NCBI RefSeq assembly: GCF_025823185.1
Contig: NZ_JACKVK010000005.1
Location: 1-64,000 of the forward strand
Length of the DNA stretch: 64,000 nucleotides
Origin: Mycobacterium yunnanensis
GTDB lineage: Bacteria; Actinomycetota; Actinomycetes; Mycobacteriales; Mycobacteriaceae
Direction: 5' to 3'
The position numbers and the translations under genes were made by a program. How positions within the stretch are numbered: the stretch's first letter is position 1; each line of letters starts with the position of its first letter. Positions 24,554-34,115 of the stretch are shown here, in pieces. Below the pieces are notes generated by a model, which saw only the letters and a program-made list of their open reading frames with translations, was not told where the DNA came from and did not search any database.

Positions 24554-25771
24554 ATGACCGCATCCGCCGGCAACGTCGGCACCACCTTTGACGTCGTCGT
24601 CGTCGGCGGGGGCAACGGCGGTATCAGTGCCGCCGCGCGCCTGCTCAAGAAGGGCGTGACGGACGTCGCGGTGCTGGAGCCCAATGCGGTACACACCTAC
24701 CGGCCGCTGTTGTCCTATGTCGGCGGCGGGCTGGCGGACATGCGCAGTGCCGAACGCACCCAGCGCTCGGTCACGCCGAAGGGCTGCACCTGGCTTCGGG
24801 ATTCGGCCGTCGGCGTGGACGCCGAAGCTCGGACGGTGCGCTGCGCGTCGGGCCACGAGCTGCACTACCGCGACCTAGTCCTCGCGCCAGGACTGGTGCC
24901 CGACAGCGACGAACTTCCCGGGGTGGACACCGCGATGGACAGTCCCGCGGTGGCGAGCAACTACCTCGACGCCGCAGACAAGACGTGGGACCTGGTGCAG
25001 CGCATTCCCGTTGGCGGCCATGCCGTGTTCACCGTCCCGCGGCCCCCGGTCAGCTGTACCGGCACCACGATGAAACCCCTGTTCTTGGCCGCCGCCCACT
25101 GGTCGAGGACACGCCGACTCTCCGACGTCGAGATGACCCTGGTCGTCGACCGCCCGACACTCTTGGACGCCCCCGCACTGGACGGGAAGATCCGTGCGGA
25201 GCTTCACCGTCTCGGGGTGAAGGTGCTCGACGAGACCGGGGTGACCGGGTTGTTCCCCGCCGACCGCCACATCACCGTCACCGACCGCCGCGACGGCACC
25301 GTGCGCCCCATCCCCTACGACCTTCTGCACCTGGTGCCTCCGTTCCGCGGGCCACGGTGGCTGGGCGCCTCGGGCCTGGCGACCGACGACGCCGCCGGCG
25401 TCACCGACGTCGACCCCGCGACGATGCGGCATCGCAGGCACCCGAACGTGTGGGGCGTCGGGGACGCGGCGAGCGTGTCGACCGATCCGTCCGGAGGTGC
25501 TCTGCGCCCGCAAGTTTCGATCATGGTGGACAATCTGCTGGCCGCGCGCGCCGGTAGGACAACGGTGTCCGACTACGACGGTTACACCGTCGCGCCGATC
25601 GCCACCGACGCCCGCCACCTGATCGCCGGCGAGTTCACCAGAGACGGTGCCCTCGCCTCGTCGCTGCCGTCGTTCCTCGACCCGCTCAAACCTCGCCGGA
25701 CCGCGTGGGCATTCGACCGCTTCGGCCTTCCGCAGGTCTACTGGAATCTCCTGCTACGCGGCAGAGTCTGA
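24554..25771 (+). CDS. FAD-dependent oxidoreductase, sulfide:quinone reductase-like
   Basis: 405 residues. FAD-binding VVVVGGGNGGISAAARL at residues 14-30, a second dinucleotide-fold region near TLVVDRPTLL, and the C-terminal FAD motif HPNVWGVGDAA. The domain order is that of SQR/NDH-2 (two-dinucleotide-binding flavoproteins). Of the redox cysteines used by SQR only one candidate, in RPPVSCTGTTMKPLFLA, is obvious, so true sulfide oxidation is uncertain. The C-terminus is amphipathic (FGLPQVYWNLLLRGRV), fitting peripheral membrane attachment. The gap of 150 bp upstream holds a tRNA-like fragment and hairpin. Confidence 0.82.
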   Translation: MTASAGNVGTTFDVVVVGGGNGGISAAARLLKKGVTDVAVLEPNAVHTYRPLLSYVGGGLADMRSAERTQRSVTPKGCTWLRDSAVGVDAEARTVRCASGHELHYRDLVLAPGLVPDSDELPGVDTAMDSPAVASNYLDAADKTWDLVQRIPVGGHAVFTVPRPPVSCTGTTMKPLFLAAAHWSRTRRLSDVEMTLVVDRPTLLDAPALDGKIRAELHRLGVKVLDETGVTGLFPADRHITVTDRRDGTVRPIPYDLLHLVPPFRGPRWLGASGLATDDAAGVTDVDPATMRHRRHPNVWGVGDAASVSTDPSGGALRPQVSIMVDNLLAARAGRTTVSDYDGYTVAPIATDARHLIAGEFTRDGALASSLPSFLDPLKPRRTAWAFDRFGLPQVYWNLLLRGRV

Positions 25772-25821
25772 CGTTCACGTCATCTTCGGTTGCCGGCAGC
25801 CGGGCAGGGTACGTCCCACGA

Positions 25822-26214
25822 ATGGATGACCTGACGAAGAAGTTCGTCGACGCCCTCGGTCGGTTGCACCAGGACGGCGACCCCGATCCGCTCGTCGAAC
25901 TGTTCTCCGACGATGCGACGTTGAACAAGGCCGGCATGCCGCACGGTCAGAGCGGCCGCGACGGAGCACGGACCTTTTGGGAGCAGTACCGCAACGTCTT
26001 CGGAGAGATCGAGTCGACCTTCCACCACGTGGTCACCGGGGATGGGATCGCATTCCTGGAGTGGACGTCCAACGGCACGCTGAGCAACGGTTCGCCAGTC
26101 GGTTACGACGGTGTGAGCGTGCTCGAATCCTCCGACGGCTCGACCGTCGACGCGTTCCGGACGTTCTACGACACGGCGGCGTTCCTCGAGAAGCAGACCG
26201 CCATCCGGTCCTGA
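25822..26214 (+). CDS. SnoaL/NTF2-like small protein
   Basis: 130 residues from ATG 25822. Cone-shaped alpha+beta fold pattern: KKFVDALGRLHQDGDPDPLVELF, then FWEQYRNVFGEIESTFHHVV and AFLEWTSNGTL. Such proteins are isomerases, hydrolases or plain ligand binders; no catalytic set can be assigned. Located 51 bp after the oxidoreductase gene, so possibly co-transcribed. Followed by a strong bidirectional hairpin. Confidence 0.78.
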   Translation: MDDLTKKFVDALGRLHQDGDPDPLVELFSDDATLNKAGMPHGQSGRDGARTFWEQYRNVFGEIESTFHHVVTGDGIAFLEWTSNGTLSNGSPVGYDGVSVLESSDGSTVDAFRTFYDTAAFLEKQTAIRS

Positions 26215-26225
26215 CGGTCAGACGA

Positions 26226-26258
26226 AAGAGCCCCAGTGCCAACGACACTGGGGCTCTT
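26226..26258. terminator. Bidirectional terminator hairpin
   Basis: Perfect 13-bp stem AAGAGCCCCAGTG with its complement and a 7-nt loop. It lies between two convergent stop codons (26214 and 26272), so it can serve both genes; A and T runs flank the stem on each side. Confidence 0.9.
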
Positions 26259-26271
26259 CGGAACGTCTGCG

Positions 26272-26628
26272 TCACTCCGACGGCGGCTCGAACAGTTGCA
26301 GGTCGTTGCCCTCGGAATCCTTGAAGGCCGCGATCCGGCCCCACGGATGCTCGCTGACCTCGCCGACGAACGTCACGCCCGCGTCGGTGAGACGAACGAG
26401 CTCGTCATAGAGGGTGCCGTCGGGTTGCAGCGTGAGCACCGCCCCGCCGGTGCTCTCACCATGGGTCTCTTCGCGGCCGTTGAGCCCGATGGACACTCCG
26501 TTCGCGTCGAGCTCGGACCAATCCTCACCCTCGCTCTTGACCTTCAGGCCGAGGGTCTCGCCATAGAACTTCAATGCCCGACTCATGTCCTCGACGGGCA
26601 TCCACACCGTTGCCACACCACTAGCCAT
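26272..26628 (-). CDS. VOC/glyoxalase-family protein
   Basis: 118 residues, ATG 26628 with Shine-Dalgarno TGGAGGAAC just before it. Two beta-alpha-beta-beta-beta units: MPVEDMSRALKFYGETLGL at the start and GRIAAFKDSEGNDLQLFEP at the end. The metal-ligand Glu of the last strand (QLFEP) is present; other ligands are not certain. Members include glyoxalases, dioxygenases and antibiotic-binding proteins. No neighbour suggests a pathway. Confidence 0.82.
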   Translation of the reverse strand: MASGVATVWMPVEDMSRALKFYGETLGLKVKSEGEDWSELDANGVSIGLNGREETHGESTGGAVLTLQPDGTLYDELVRLTDAGVTFVGEVSEHPWGRIAAFKDSEGNDLQLFEPPSE

Positions 26629-26815
26629 TGTTCCTCCACTCGTGAACCGACGTATGCTCGGTCCACGTACCCGGGTGCGGCAACACCTACGCCCGTTGAG
26701 CGACAACAGATTCGATCACGGAGTGGGTGCTCGTGGGCGAAGGTGTCGATCGGGCTCATCACAGCTGTGGAGGAAAGACCCTTTGGGGTGGTCCGGGTAC
26801 ACCCCTAGGGCGGTA

Positions 26816-27496
26816 ATGTCCCTTCCCGTGGCCCCTGCCGACAAGCGACCCATCACCGTCGCACTGGTCGACGACTACGACGTCGTCGTGATGGGCGTGG
26901 CCAACATGTTCGACAACTACCGCGACCGAATCGTGGTGGCCGAGCTGGACACCACGATGGGCGTCAGCGATGCGGTCGACGTCGTCCTGTACGACTCGTT
27001 CGCTCAGCCGGAGTCCGACCACCACGAGATCGGGGTCCTCGTCGCCAATCCACGCGCCCGACGCGTGGTGGTGTACACGTGGAACTTCCATCCGGATCTG
27101 ATCGAGAGCGCGAAACGCCATGGTGCGCACGGGTATCTGTCGAAGACGCTGCCCGCACGAGATCTGGTGGCCGCGCTCGAGGCCGTCCACGCCGGCGAGA
27201 TGGTGATCAGCGAGGCGCCGGCCCGCTCCCGCACCGCGGTGGGCCTGGACTGGCCCGGCCGCGGGGAGGGGTTGAGCGACCGCGAGTCCGAGATCCTGGC
27301 GTTGATCACCCAGGGGAAGAGCAACGCCGAGGTGGCAGCCCTGACCTATCTGTCGCCCAACACGGTCAAGTCCTACATCCGCACCGTCTATCGCAAGATC
27401 GACGTCACCAGTCGCACCAAGGCGGTGCTGTGGGGCGTCGACCACGGCTTCACGCCCGACCACCATCGCATCGAGCATTGGAAGGGCGGGCCGTAA
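26816..27496 (+). CDS. LuxR/NarL-type response regulator
   Basis: 226 residues from ATG 26816; GTG 26830 is an alternative. Receiver domain with DYD early acidic residues (ALVDDYDVVVMG), but the usual phospho-acceptor region reads DAVDVVLYDSFAQPE, so the Asp is in YDS. The Lys of the domain is in YLSKTLPARDLV. The C-terminal HTH reads LSDRESEILALITQGKSNAE and SPNTVKSYIRTVYRKIDV. No sensor kinase is adjacent, so it is an orphan regulator. There is no good Shine-Dalgarno before ATG 26816, hinting at a leaderless message. Confidence 0.85.
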   Translation: MSLPVAPADKRPITVALVDDYDVVVMGVANMFDNYRDRIVVAELDTTMGVSDAVDVVLYDSFAQPESDHHEIGVLVANPRARRVVVYTWNFHPDLIESAKRHGAHGYLSKTLPARDLVAALEAVHAGEMVISEAPARSRTAVGLDWPGRGEGLSDRESEILALITQGKSNAEVAALTYLSPNTVKSYIRTVYRKIDVTSRTKAVLWGVDHGFTPDHHRIEHWKGGP

Positions 27497-27516
27497 GCGC
27501 GTCGCGGCAGTGGGTC

Positions 27517-28371
27517 TCACGCCGGCATGTCGACCGGAAAGGGCTCGGCGAAGTCGGCGGACCTGCCAACCGCCGCCCACTTGCGGTCCTCGGCGAGCAG
27601 GCGTTCGTCGTGGCGGATCGAACCCTCCACGGCGTTGACGCCCAGCGGCAGGTGGTACGGGCGGTCGGTGCGACGCGACATCTCGACCAGAATCGCCGCG
27701 GCCCGGGCCGGGTCGCCCGCCGAGACCGCGTCGCTGGCACGGATGGCGTTCATCGCACCCACCGTGTCGGCGTAGCGGTCGGGGACGTCGGCGATCGCCA
27801 TCGACGAGCCCGCCCAGTCGGTGGCGAAGCCGCTTGGCTCGACGACGAGGACGTCGACGCCGAACGGGGCGGTCTCGACCTGGAGCACTCGCGAGAAGCC
27901 GTCGATGGCGAACTTCGCGGCCTGATAGGACGCAATGCCCGCCGAGCCGCCGACGCGTCCGCCCATCGAGGAGAATTGCACGATCAACCCGCCGCCCTGC
28001 TCGCGCAGAACCGGGATCGCGGCCTTGGAGACGTGGTAGACGCCCCAGAAGTTGGTCTCGAACTGCGCGCGAAAATCGGCACCGTCACCGGTTTCGATGG
28101 GCGCGACGTTGGCGTAGCCGGCGTTGTTGACCACGACGTCCACGCGGCCAAACCGTTGCCTGGTCGCCTCGAGGGCCGCGGTGACCTGACCGGGGTCGGT
28201 GACGTCCAGAGCCAGGGGCACGACGCGCTGCCCGTACGTCTCGACGAGGTCGGCGAGGCCCTCGGGCCGACGGGCGGTGGCGGCCACGCCGTCCCCGGCG
28301 TCGAGTGCCGCCTGAACCAGGGCGCGCCCAAAACCGCGCGATGACCCCGTGATGAACCAGACCTTGCTCAT
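27517..28371 (-). CDS. Short-chain dehydrogenase/reductase
   Basis: 284 residues from ATG 28371. Cofactor motif TGSSRGFG at residues 8-15, NNAGYAN near 88, and the catalytic Ser-Tyr-Lys in QFSSMGG and ASYQAAKFA. The sequence resembles the classical SDRs annotated as oxidoreductases next to TetR genes. It is divergent from the TetR gene at 28507, with 135 bp between the starts, a layout that usually means the TetR protein represses the dehydrogenase. Substrate unknown. Confidence 0.88.
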   Translation of the reverse strand: MSKVWFITGSSRGFGRALVQAALDAGDGVAATARRPEGLADLVETYGQRVVPLALDVTDPGQVTAALEATRQRFGRVDVVVNNAGYANVAPIETGDGADFRAQFETNFWGVYHVSKAAIPVLREQGGGLIVQFSSMGGRVGGSAGIASYQAAKFAIDGFSRVLQVETAPFGVDVLVVEPSGFATDWAGSSMAIADVPDRYADTVGAMNAIRASDAVSAGDPARAAAILVEMSRRTDRPYHLPLGVNAVEGSIRHDERLLAEDRKWAAVGRSADFAEPFPVDMPA

Positions 28372-28506
28372 GTCTTCCTCCGTCGTCGTCGCCGTGGTGC
28401 ACGCGGCGGCGTTGACGCCGCACCCATAAGCGATAGTCGTACTCTCACATATGCAGAACGCCGCCGAGCTGGATTCGATTCCGCCGGCGCAGACAGGAGG
28501 TCGGTC

Positions 28507-29079
28507 GTGCGACGAGACGCTGCCGCCAACCGTGAACGGCTGATCATCGCCGCCGAGACGGTCTTCGCCGAACACGGACCCGATGCGACGCTCGACGACG
28601 TCGCACGGGCTGCGGGGGTCGGACCCGCAACGCTCTACCGCCGCTTCGCCAACAAGGACGCCCTCGTCCACGAGGTACTGAGCGGGTTCTTCCGCCGCCT
28701 CGTCGACGCTGCCGAGGCCGCTGCGGCCGGTCCCCCCGATCTCGGTCTCGAGACGTTTCTGCGGACCGTCGGCGTCGAACTCGCTCTCAAGTCGGGACTG
28801 TCGGCACCGGTGTGGGGCGAGCTCGCACCCCGACCCCTCGTCGAGCACCTCCGTGGCCTGTCGACCGAACTGCTGGCCGGCGCGCAACGCGTCGGCGCGG
28901 TGGGGCCGCAGATCACCCCCGACGACGTCACCGCCGCCATCTGGGCCCTGCGTGGCGTCATTCAGTCCGAGCGCCTCGACCCACGCCACCGCGGCGCGCA
29001 ACTGTGGCGTCGACATCTCGAGACGATCCTGCGCGGCTTCGGCGCCGACGGAAGCGCTGTGGTCGAGCACACCGTTTGA
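28507..29079 (+). CDS. TetR-family transcriptional regulator
   Basis: 190 residues, GTG start at 28507 after AGGAGGTCG. N-terminal HTH: RERLIIAAETVFAEHGPDAT and DDVARAAGVGPATLYRRFANK. The ligand domain has the TetR_C pattern found in AcrR-like members. It is probably the repressor of the divergent dehydrogenase; the intergenic stretch includes ATAAGCGATAGTCGTACTCT, which is AT-rich for the window and could hold the operator, although no clean palindrome stands out. Confidence 0.87.
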   Translation: MRRDAAANRERLIIAAETVFAEHGPDATLDDVARAAGVGPATLYRRFANKDALVHEVLSGFFRRLVDAAEAAAAGPPDLGLETFLRTVGVELALKSGLSAPVWGELAPRPLVEHLRGLSTELLAGAQRVGAVGPQITPDDVTAAIWALRGVIQSERLDPRHRGAQLWRRHLETILRGFGADGSAVVEHTV

Positions 29080-29137
29080 GTCGCGCGGCGGCCCGGGAAA
29101 CCGCACCCTGTCCCGCAATGACAACGAGCGGAGAGCC

Positions 29138-29287
29138 ATGCCCCGAGGCAGCGGAATCTACGAGGACCAACCGCGCGAACACCGCACGTCCTACACCCAG
29201 CACGCCGAGGATCGACCCGAAGACAGCCGTGCCGCGGCCACGCCCGACGATACGTCGTCCGACGAGGCAGCCGAACCGACCGGCTGA
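29138..29287 (+). CDS. Small hydrophilic protein (49 aa)
   Basis: ATG 29138, preceded by GCGGAGAG. The product begins MPRGSGIYEDQPREHRTSY and ends DDTSSDEAAEPTG; it is acidic, without Cys, and predicted disordered. I recognise a recurring mycobacterial small-protein pattern (xRGSGIYxDE near the start, EPTG at the end) but know no function. It lies 58 bp after the TetR gene, and a weak SigF-like element (GTTT at 29074, 17 nt, GGGAAA) precedes it. Confidence 0.6.
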   Translation: MPRGSGIYEDQPREHRTSYTQHAEDRPEDSRAAATPDDTSSDEAAEPTG

Positions 29288-29449
29288 TCACCCCCGGTCG
29301 GGGCACCATGATCTTGCCGTCCCGACCAGCCCGTGGCAGCGGTAGAGTCAACCGCTACCGGACGCTACCGAAGACACATTTCGTCGCACATCTGGCAAAT
29401 GCGTCGAACGTCAACGCGGTCCGGGTAGCGGCCAGGCAGGGGAAGCTCG

Positions 29450-30655
29450 ATGGTGACGTCGATTCGATGGTGGTGGCGTCAGCCAGACCACTTCGAGTGG
29501 TTGAGCGCCTTCCTCCACGTCCGCCGCATGGCCACGATGACGCGCGGGGTAGTCGTCGCAGTCACGTCGTGCCTGGCGGCGGTCCCGTTCGTCGTACTGC
29601 TCGGCTCGGCACCGCCCGCCTCGCCCCTGCAACGAACACTCAGCGTGCTGGCCGGCCTGGGCGGCCTCGCCGGCGCTGCGCTGTGGCTGCACCACTTCCC
29701 GACCAAGAATCAGTCGATCGTCTTCTCCGTCACGGCTAGTTTCAGCATCGCGTGCGCGGTGCTCGCCCAGAGCGACCCGCTGACGGCGATGCTGGGCTGC
29801 ACCACGTTCGCGTCGATCTCCGGCTACATCGCGCTCTTCCACACGCCCGCTCTGATGGTGGCCAACCTGCTGGTCGTGATCGCGGTGACGGCGGTGCCCG
29901 CCGTCGCGCTCGTCGGCTCCGACGGTTACGTCCGCACCGTCAGCGCCTACGCCGTGGTGCTGATCGGCAACGTCGCCGTCCCCTACGGCGTGCAGATCAT
30001 CGTCCACACCCTGGGTGTCGACCTGCTGAAGGCCGACCGCGACCCCCTCACCGGGTTGTACAACCGCAGGGCCTTCCTCCGGCGGGCCGGAGCCCTTGCC
30101 GCGACCAACCGCGAGGGTTCACTGCTCATCGCGATGATCGACCTCGACCGGTTCAAGCGCCTCAACGACACCCATGGGCACAGCCACGGCGATCGAGCCC
30201 TGGCGGCGGTCGGGCGCGCGCTCCGCGATCACGCCCCACGCGGCTCGGTGATTGGCCGCGCCGGAGGTGAGGAGTTCCTGGTGGCCGTCGACCTCGGCGA
30301 CGCCGACCCCCGCGCCGTCGGGCACGGGCTGCGCCGGGCGATCGAAGTACTGCCGTTCGCGACCACCGCCAGCGTCGGCACCACCTGCGTCCCGATCGCC
30401 GAGATTCCGGCCGGCGACGGTGCGCACGACGTCATCACCGAGCTCATCGCCGCCGCCGATGCGGCCATGTACGAGGCAAAGCGCAACGGCGGCAACCAAA
30501 CTCGGCACCACGGTCGCCCGACCGCGCGGCAGGCCAGGACGTCGAGCCACCGGACGTGGAGTTCCACCAGCCAACGGTGGGAGGCGCTACCCAGCCCCCG
30601 ACCGAATGACCTTCGGTACCGCAGACGCGACAGCGAGCGCTTCGCATCCTGGTGA
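29450..30655 (+). CDS. Membrane-bound GGDEF protein (diguanylate cyclase)
   Basis: 401 residues. Six or so membrane segments occupy residues 30-190 (for example VVVAVTSCLAAVPFVVLLG; LMVANLLVVIAVTAVPAVA). The GGDEF domain follows at about 198-345: DPLTGLYNRRAFLRRA, then MIDLDRFKRLNDTHGHSHGD and the active-site loop AGGEEFLVAV, which is catalytically competent (GGEEF). No obvious RxxD inhibitory site is seen before the loop. The last 45 residues are low-complexity. It should make c-di-GMP in response to a membrane or environmental signal. A second c-di-GMP gene, with GGDEF and EAL, lies at 43679-45931. Confidence 0.88.
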   Translation: MVTSIRWWWRQPDHFEWLSAFLHVRRMATMTRGVVVAVTSCLAAVPFVVLLGSAPPASPLQRTLSVLAGLGGLAGAALWLHHFPTKNQSIVFSVTASFSIACAVLAQSDPLTAMLGCTTFASISGYIALFHTPALMVANLLVVIAVTAVPAVALVGSDGYVRTVSAYAVVLIGNVAVPYGVQIIVHTLGVDLLKADRDPLTGLYNRRAFLRRAGALAATNREGSLLIAMIDLDRFKRLNDTHGHSHGDRALAAVGRALRDHAPRGSVIGRAGGEEFLVAVDLGDADPRAVGHGLRRAIEVLPFATTASVGTTCVPIAEIPAGDGAHDVITELIAAADAAMYEAKRNGGNQTRHHGRPTARQARTSSHRTWSSTSQRWEALPSPRPNDLRYRRRDSERFASW

Positions 30656-30663
30656 CCGCCGGA

Positions 30664-30918
30664 TCACCACCGGTCCAGCACGCCCGCGACCTGCAGCAGG
30701 TACACCACGGACACGATCAGGAAGATCGTGAAGAGCAACCCGACCGCAATGAGCGCCGCCACGCCCACCGGCGTCATCCGACGGCGCGGGGGCGGGTCCT
30801 GATTGGCCGACTGAGCCGTGGAGCCCGAGTCGGGCGGGGTCTCACCGGGCTCGACCCCGTGAGCGTCGCCGACCGTCGGGATCTCGGCGGGGTCCGGGTC
30901 TGGGGGTAACGCCGTCAT
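30664..30918 (-). CDS. DUF6480-like small membrane protein
   Basis: 84 residues. The soluble N-terminus is Pro/Asp-rich (PPDPDPAEIPTVGDAHGVEP, then GETPPDSGST), followed by one membrane helix at about residues 50-75 (PVGVAALIAVGLLFTIFLIV). The DPDP-n-GxxxPGETPP pattern is that of DUF6480. ATG 30918 overlaps the stop of the upstream 53-residue gene by 4 bp (ATGA), so the pair is translated together. Likely stress-induced given the SigF-like promoter ahead of the pair. Function unknown. Confidence 0.75.
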   Translation of the reverse strand: MTALPPDPDPAEIPTVGDAHGVEPGETPPDSGSTAQSANQDPPPRRRMTPVGVAALIAVGLLFTIFLIVSVVYLLQVAGVLDRW

Positions 30919-31076
30919 CGCCGCAGCGCCGATCCCGCGGCACGAGCCGTCGTGCCGGACGGGGCCATCAGCGCCAGCAGCGGGACATGGGGCTGCCCGA
31001 TGACTCGCCGCCCGCCGGCCGGGCGGACGAAGTCCACCGCGCGGTCGAACACGCTGGTCACGGTCGTCCGTGTCAT
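30915..31076 (-). CDS. Unrecognised 53-residue protein coupled to DUF6480
   Basis: ATG 31076 is preceded by a strong Shine-Dalgarno (AGGAGGG, 5 bp before). It reads MTRTTVTSVFDRAVDFVRP at the start, PHVPLLALMAPSGTTARAA in the middle and SALRR at the end; basic, no Cys, a weakly hydrophobic centre but no clear membrane helix. Its TGA overlaps the next ATG. Ribosome site, coupling and an upstream SigF-like promoter together make it a real gene although I know no family for it. Confidence 0.6.
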   Translation of the reverse strand: MTRTTVTSVFDRAVDFVRPAGGRRVIGQPHVPLLALMAPSGTTARAAGSALRR

Positions 31077-31108
31077 GGCCACCCTCCTATCTGCTCGGTG
31101 CTGACGAC

Positions 31109-31134
31109 ATCCCCGCCCCCGCGGGGTCTCAAAC
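31109..31134 (-). promoter_or_regulatory. SigF-like promoter of the small-protein pair
   Basis: On the minus strand GTTT (31134-31131), 16 nt, GGGGAT (31114-31109): one mismatch from GTTT-N15-17-GGGTAT. A start near 31102 leaves a leader of about 25 nt that carries the Shine-Dalgarno of the gene at 31076. Confidence 0.6.
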
Positions 31135-31178
31135 GCCGACGACGACTACGGCTCGCATCGCCCGGGTACCGTCGAGCC

Positions 31179-31820
31179 ATGACGAACCCGCTGGGCCAAG
31201 TGACGAACGTGGTGACGCAGGTCGCCGAATCCGTGCTCGGCATCGTCGGCATCCGCGTGGGCACCGAGGAGCCACCGCACGACACCGAACGGCTGACCGG
31301 CGGTCTCGAGATCCGCCGCTACCGACCCCGCATCGCCGCCGAGACCACCGTCGAGGCGCCTGAAGAACGTGCGCGCAACGAGGGGTTCCGCAGGCTGGCG
31401 CGCTACATCTTCGGCGGCAACGGGGGCTCCGACAAGATCGCCATGACGGCTCCGGTCAGCCAGGCGGGGTCCACCGGGTCCAAGATCGCGATGACTGCCC
31501 CGGTGACTCGCTCGGGTGACGACGAGAACGGCTGGGTCATCCGCTTCTTCATGCCGTCCAAGTGGACTCTTGCCACCCTGCCCACCCCCGACGACGACAG
31601 GGTGCGCCTGGTCGAGGTGCCGGCCGAGACCATGGCCGTGCTCCGCTTCACCGGCGACCGCGGTCCCGCGACGATCGCGAAGAAGTCCGACGAACTGCGA
31701 AAAACGTTGCGCGACAACGGAATCGAAGTCACCGGCGAGCCGCAGGCCTGGTTCTACGACCCGCCCTGGACCCTGCCGTTCCGTCGTCGCAACGAGGTCG
31801 TCGTACCCGTCGTCACCTAG
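31179..31820 (+). CDS. SOUL-family haem-binding-like protein
   Basis: 213 residues from ATG 31179. SOUL motifs: GLEIRRYRPRIAAETTVEAP (residues 45-64), FGGNGGSDKIAMTAPVSQ, a second KIAMTAPVTRS, then FFMPSKWTLATLPTP and AWFYDPPWTLPFRRRNEV at the end. The duplicated KIAMTAPV segment, where most members have one, is unusual and looks like a short internal repeat. Proteins of this family bind haem or porphyrin weakly. No signal peptide is clear. Divergent from the small-protein pair. Confidence 0.87.
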   Translation: MTNPLGQVTNVVTQVAESVLGIVGIRVGTEEPPHDTERLTGGLEIRRYRPRIAAETTVEAPEERARNEGFRRLARYIFGGNGGSDKIAMTAPVSQAGSTGSKIAMTAPVTRSGDDENGWVIRFFMPSKWTLATLPTPDDDRVRLVEVPAETMAVLRFTGDRGPATIAKKSDELRKTLRDNGIEVTGEPQAWFYDPPWTLPFRRRNEVVVPVVT

Positions 31821-31890
31821 GTCGAAGACGGCCCGAAAGTCGAACCGGGAATCCGGGAATAAAGTCGGCGCCTTCGGTGTTGACGGGCGG

Positions 31891-32325
31891 GTGACTGACA
31901 ACGCCGAAACCAAAGCCGAACTGAGCCCGACCGACTGGGTGCGCGACCAGACCAAGCGCATTCTCGAGCAGGGCACCACCGACGGCGTCGAGGTGCTCGA
32001 CCGCCCGATCGTCCTGTTCACCACCACCGGGGTGAAGTCGGGCAAGAAGCGCTACGTCCCGCTGATGCGCGTGGAATCAGACGGCAAGTACGCCATGGTC
32101 GCCTCCAAGGGCGGCGACCCGAAGCACCCGTCGTGGTACTTCAACGTCAAGGCCAACCCCGCGGTCACCGTGCAGGACGGGGACAAGGTCTTCGAGCTCA
32201 CCGCGCGCGAAATCGAGGGCGCGGAGCGCGAGCAGTGGTGGAAGCTGGCCGTCGAGGCCTACCCGCCCTACGCCGAATACCAGACCAAGACCGATCGACA
32301 GATCCCCGTCTTCGTCCTGGAGTGA
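31891..32325 (+). CDS. Deazaflavin (F420)-dependent nitroreductase-family protein
   Basis: 144 residues from GTG 31891. Family pattern of Ddn/FDOR-A: VLFTTTGVKSGKKRYVPLMR, MVASKGGDPKHPSWYFNVKA, PAVTVQDGDKVFELTAREIE and PPYAEYQTKTDRQIPVFVLE. The split beta-barrel binds F420; in mycobacteria these enzymes reduce quinones and activate nitroimidazoles such as pretomanid. Located 70 bp after the SOUL gene on the same strand. Confidence 0.88.
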   Translation: MTDNAETKAELSPTDWVRDQTKRILEQGTTDGVEVLDRPIVLFTTTGVKSGKKRYVPLMRVESDGKYAMVASKGGDPKHPSWYFNVKANPAVTVQDGDKVFELTAREIEGAEREQWWKLAVEAYPPYAEYQTKTDRQIPVFVLE

Positions 32326-32341
32326 GCGGCCCGGGGCGGGT

Positions 32342-34006
<1,665 letters not shown>

Positions 34007-34115
34007 GGCGCCATAGTCTCACCGCCGCCCCGTGGGAGTTCGCGCCGCGGGCGCCTCCCGGCGGAGCGTCGGCGATTGGCACTCCGGCCCCGAGGCCGTT
34101 AGCTTTCGTGGGGTG

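Noticed and set aside
29074..29100. SigF-like element before the 49-residue protein (GTTT, 17 nt, GGGAAA)
   Set aside because: The -10 lacks both T residues of GGGTAT and the element overlaps the 3' end of the TetR gene.
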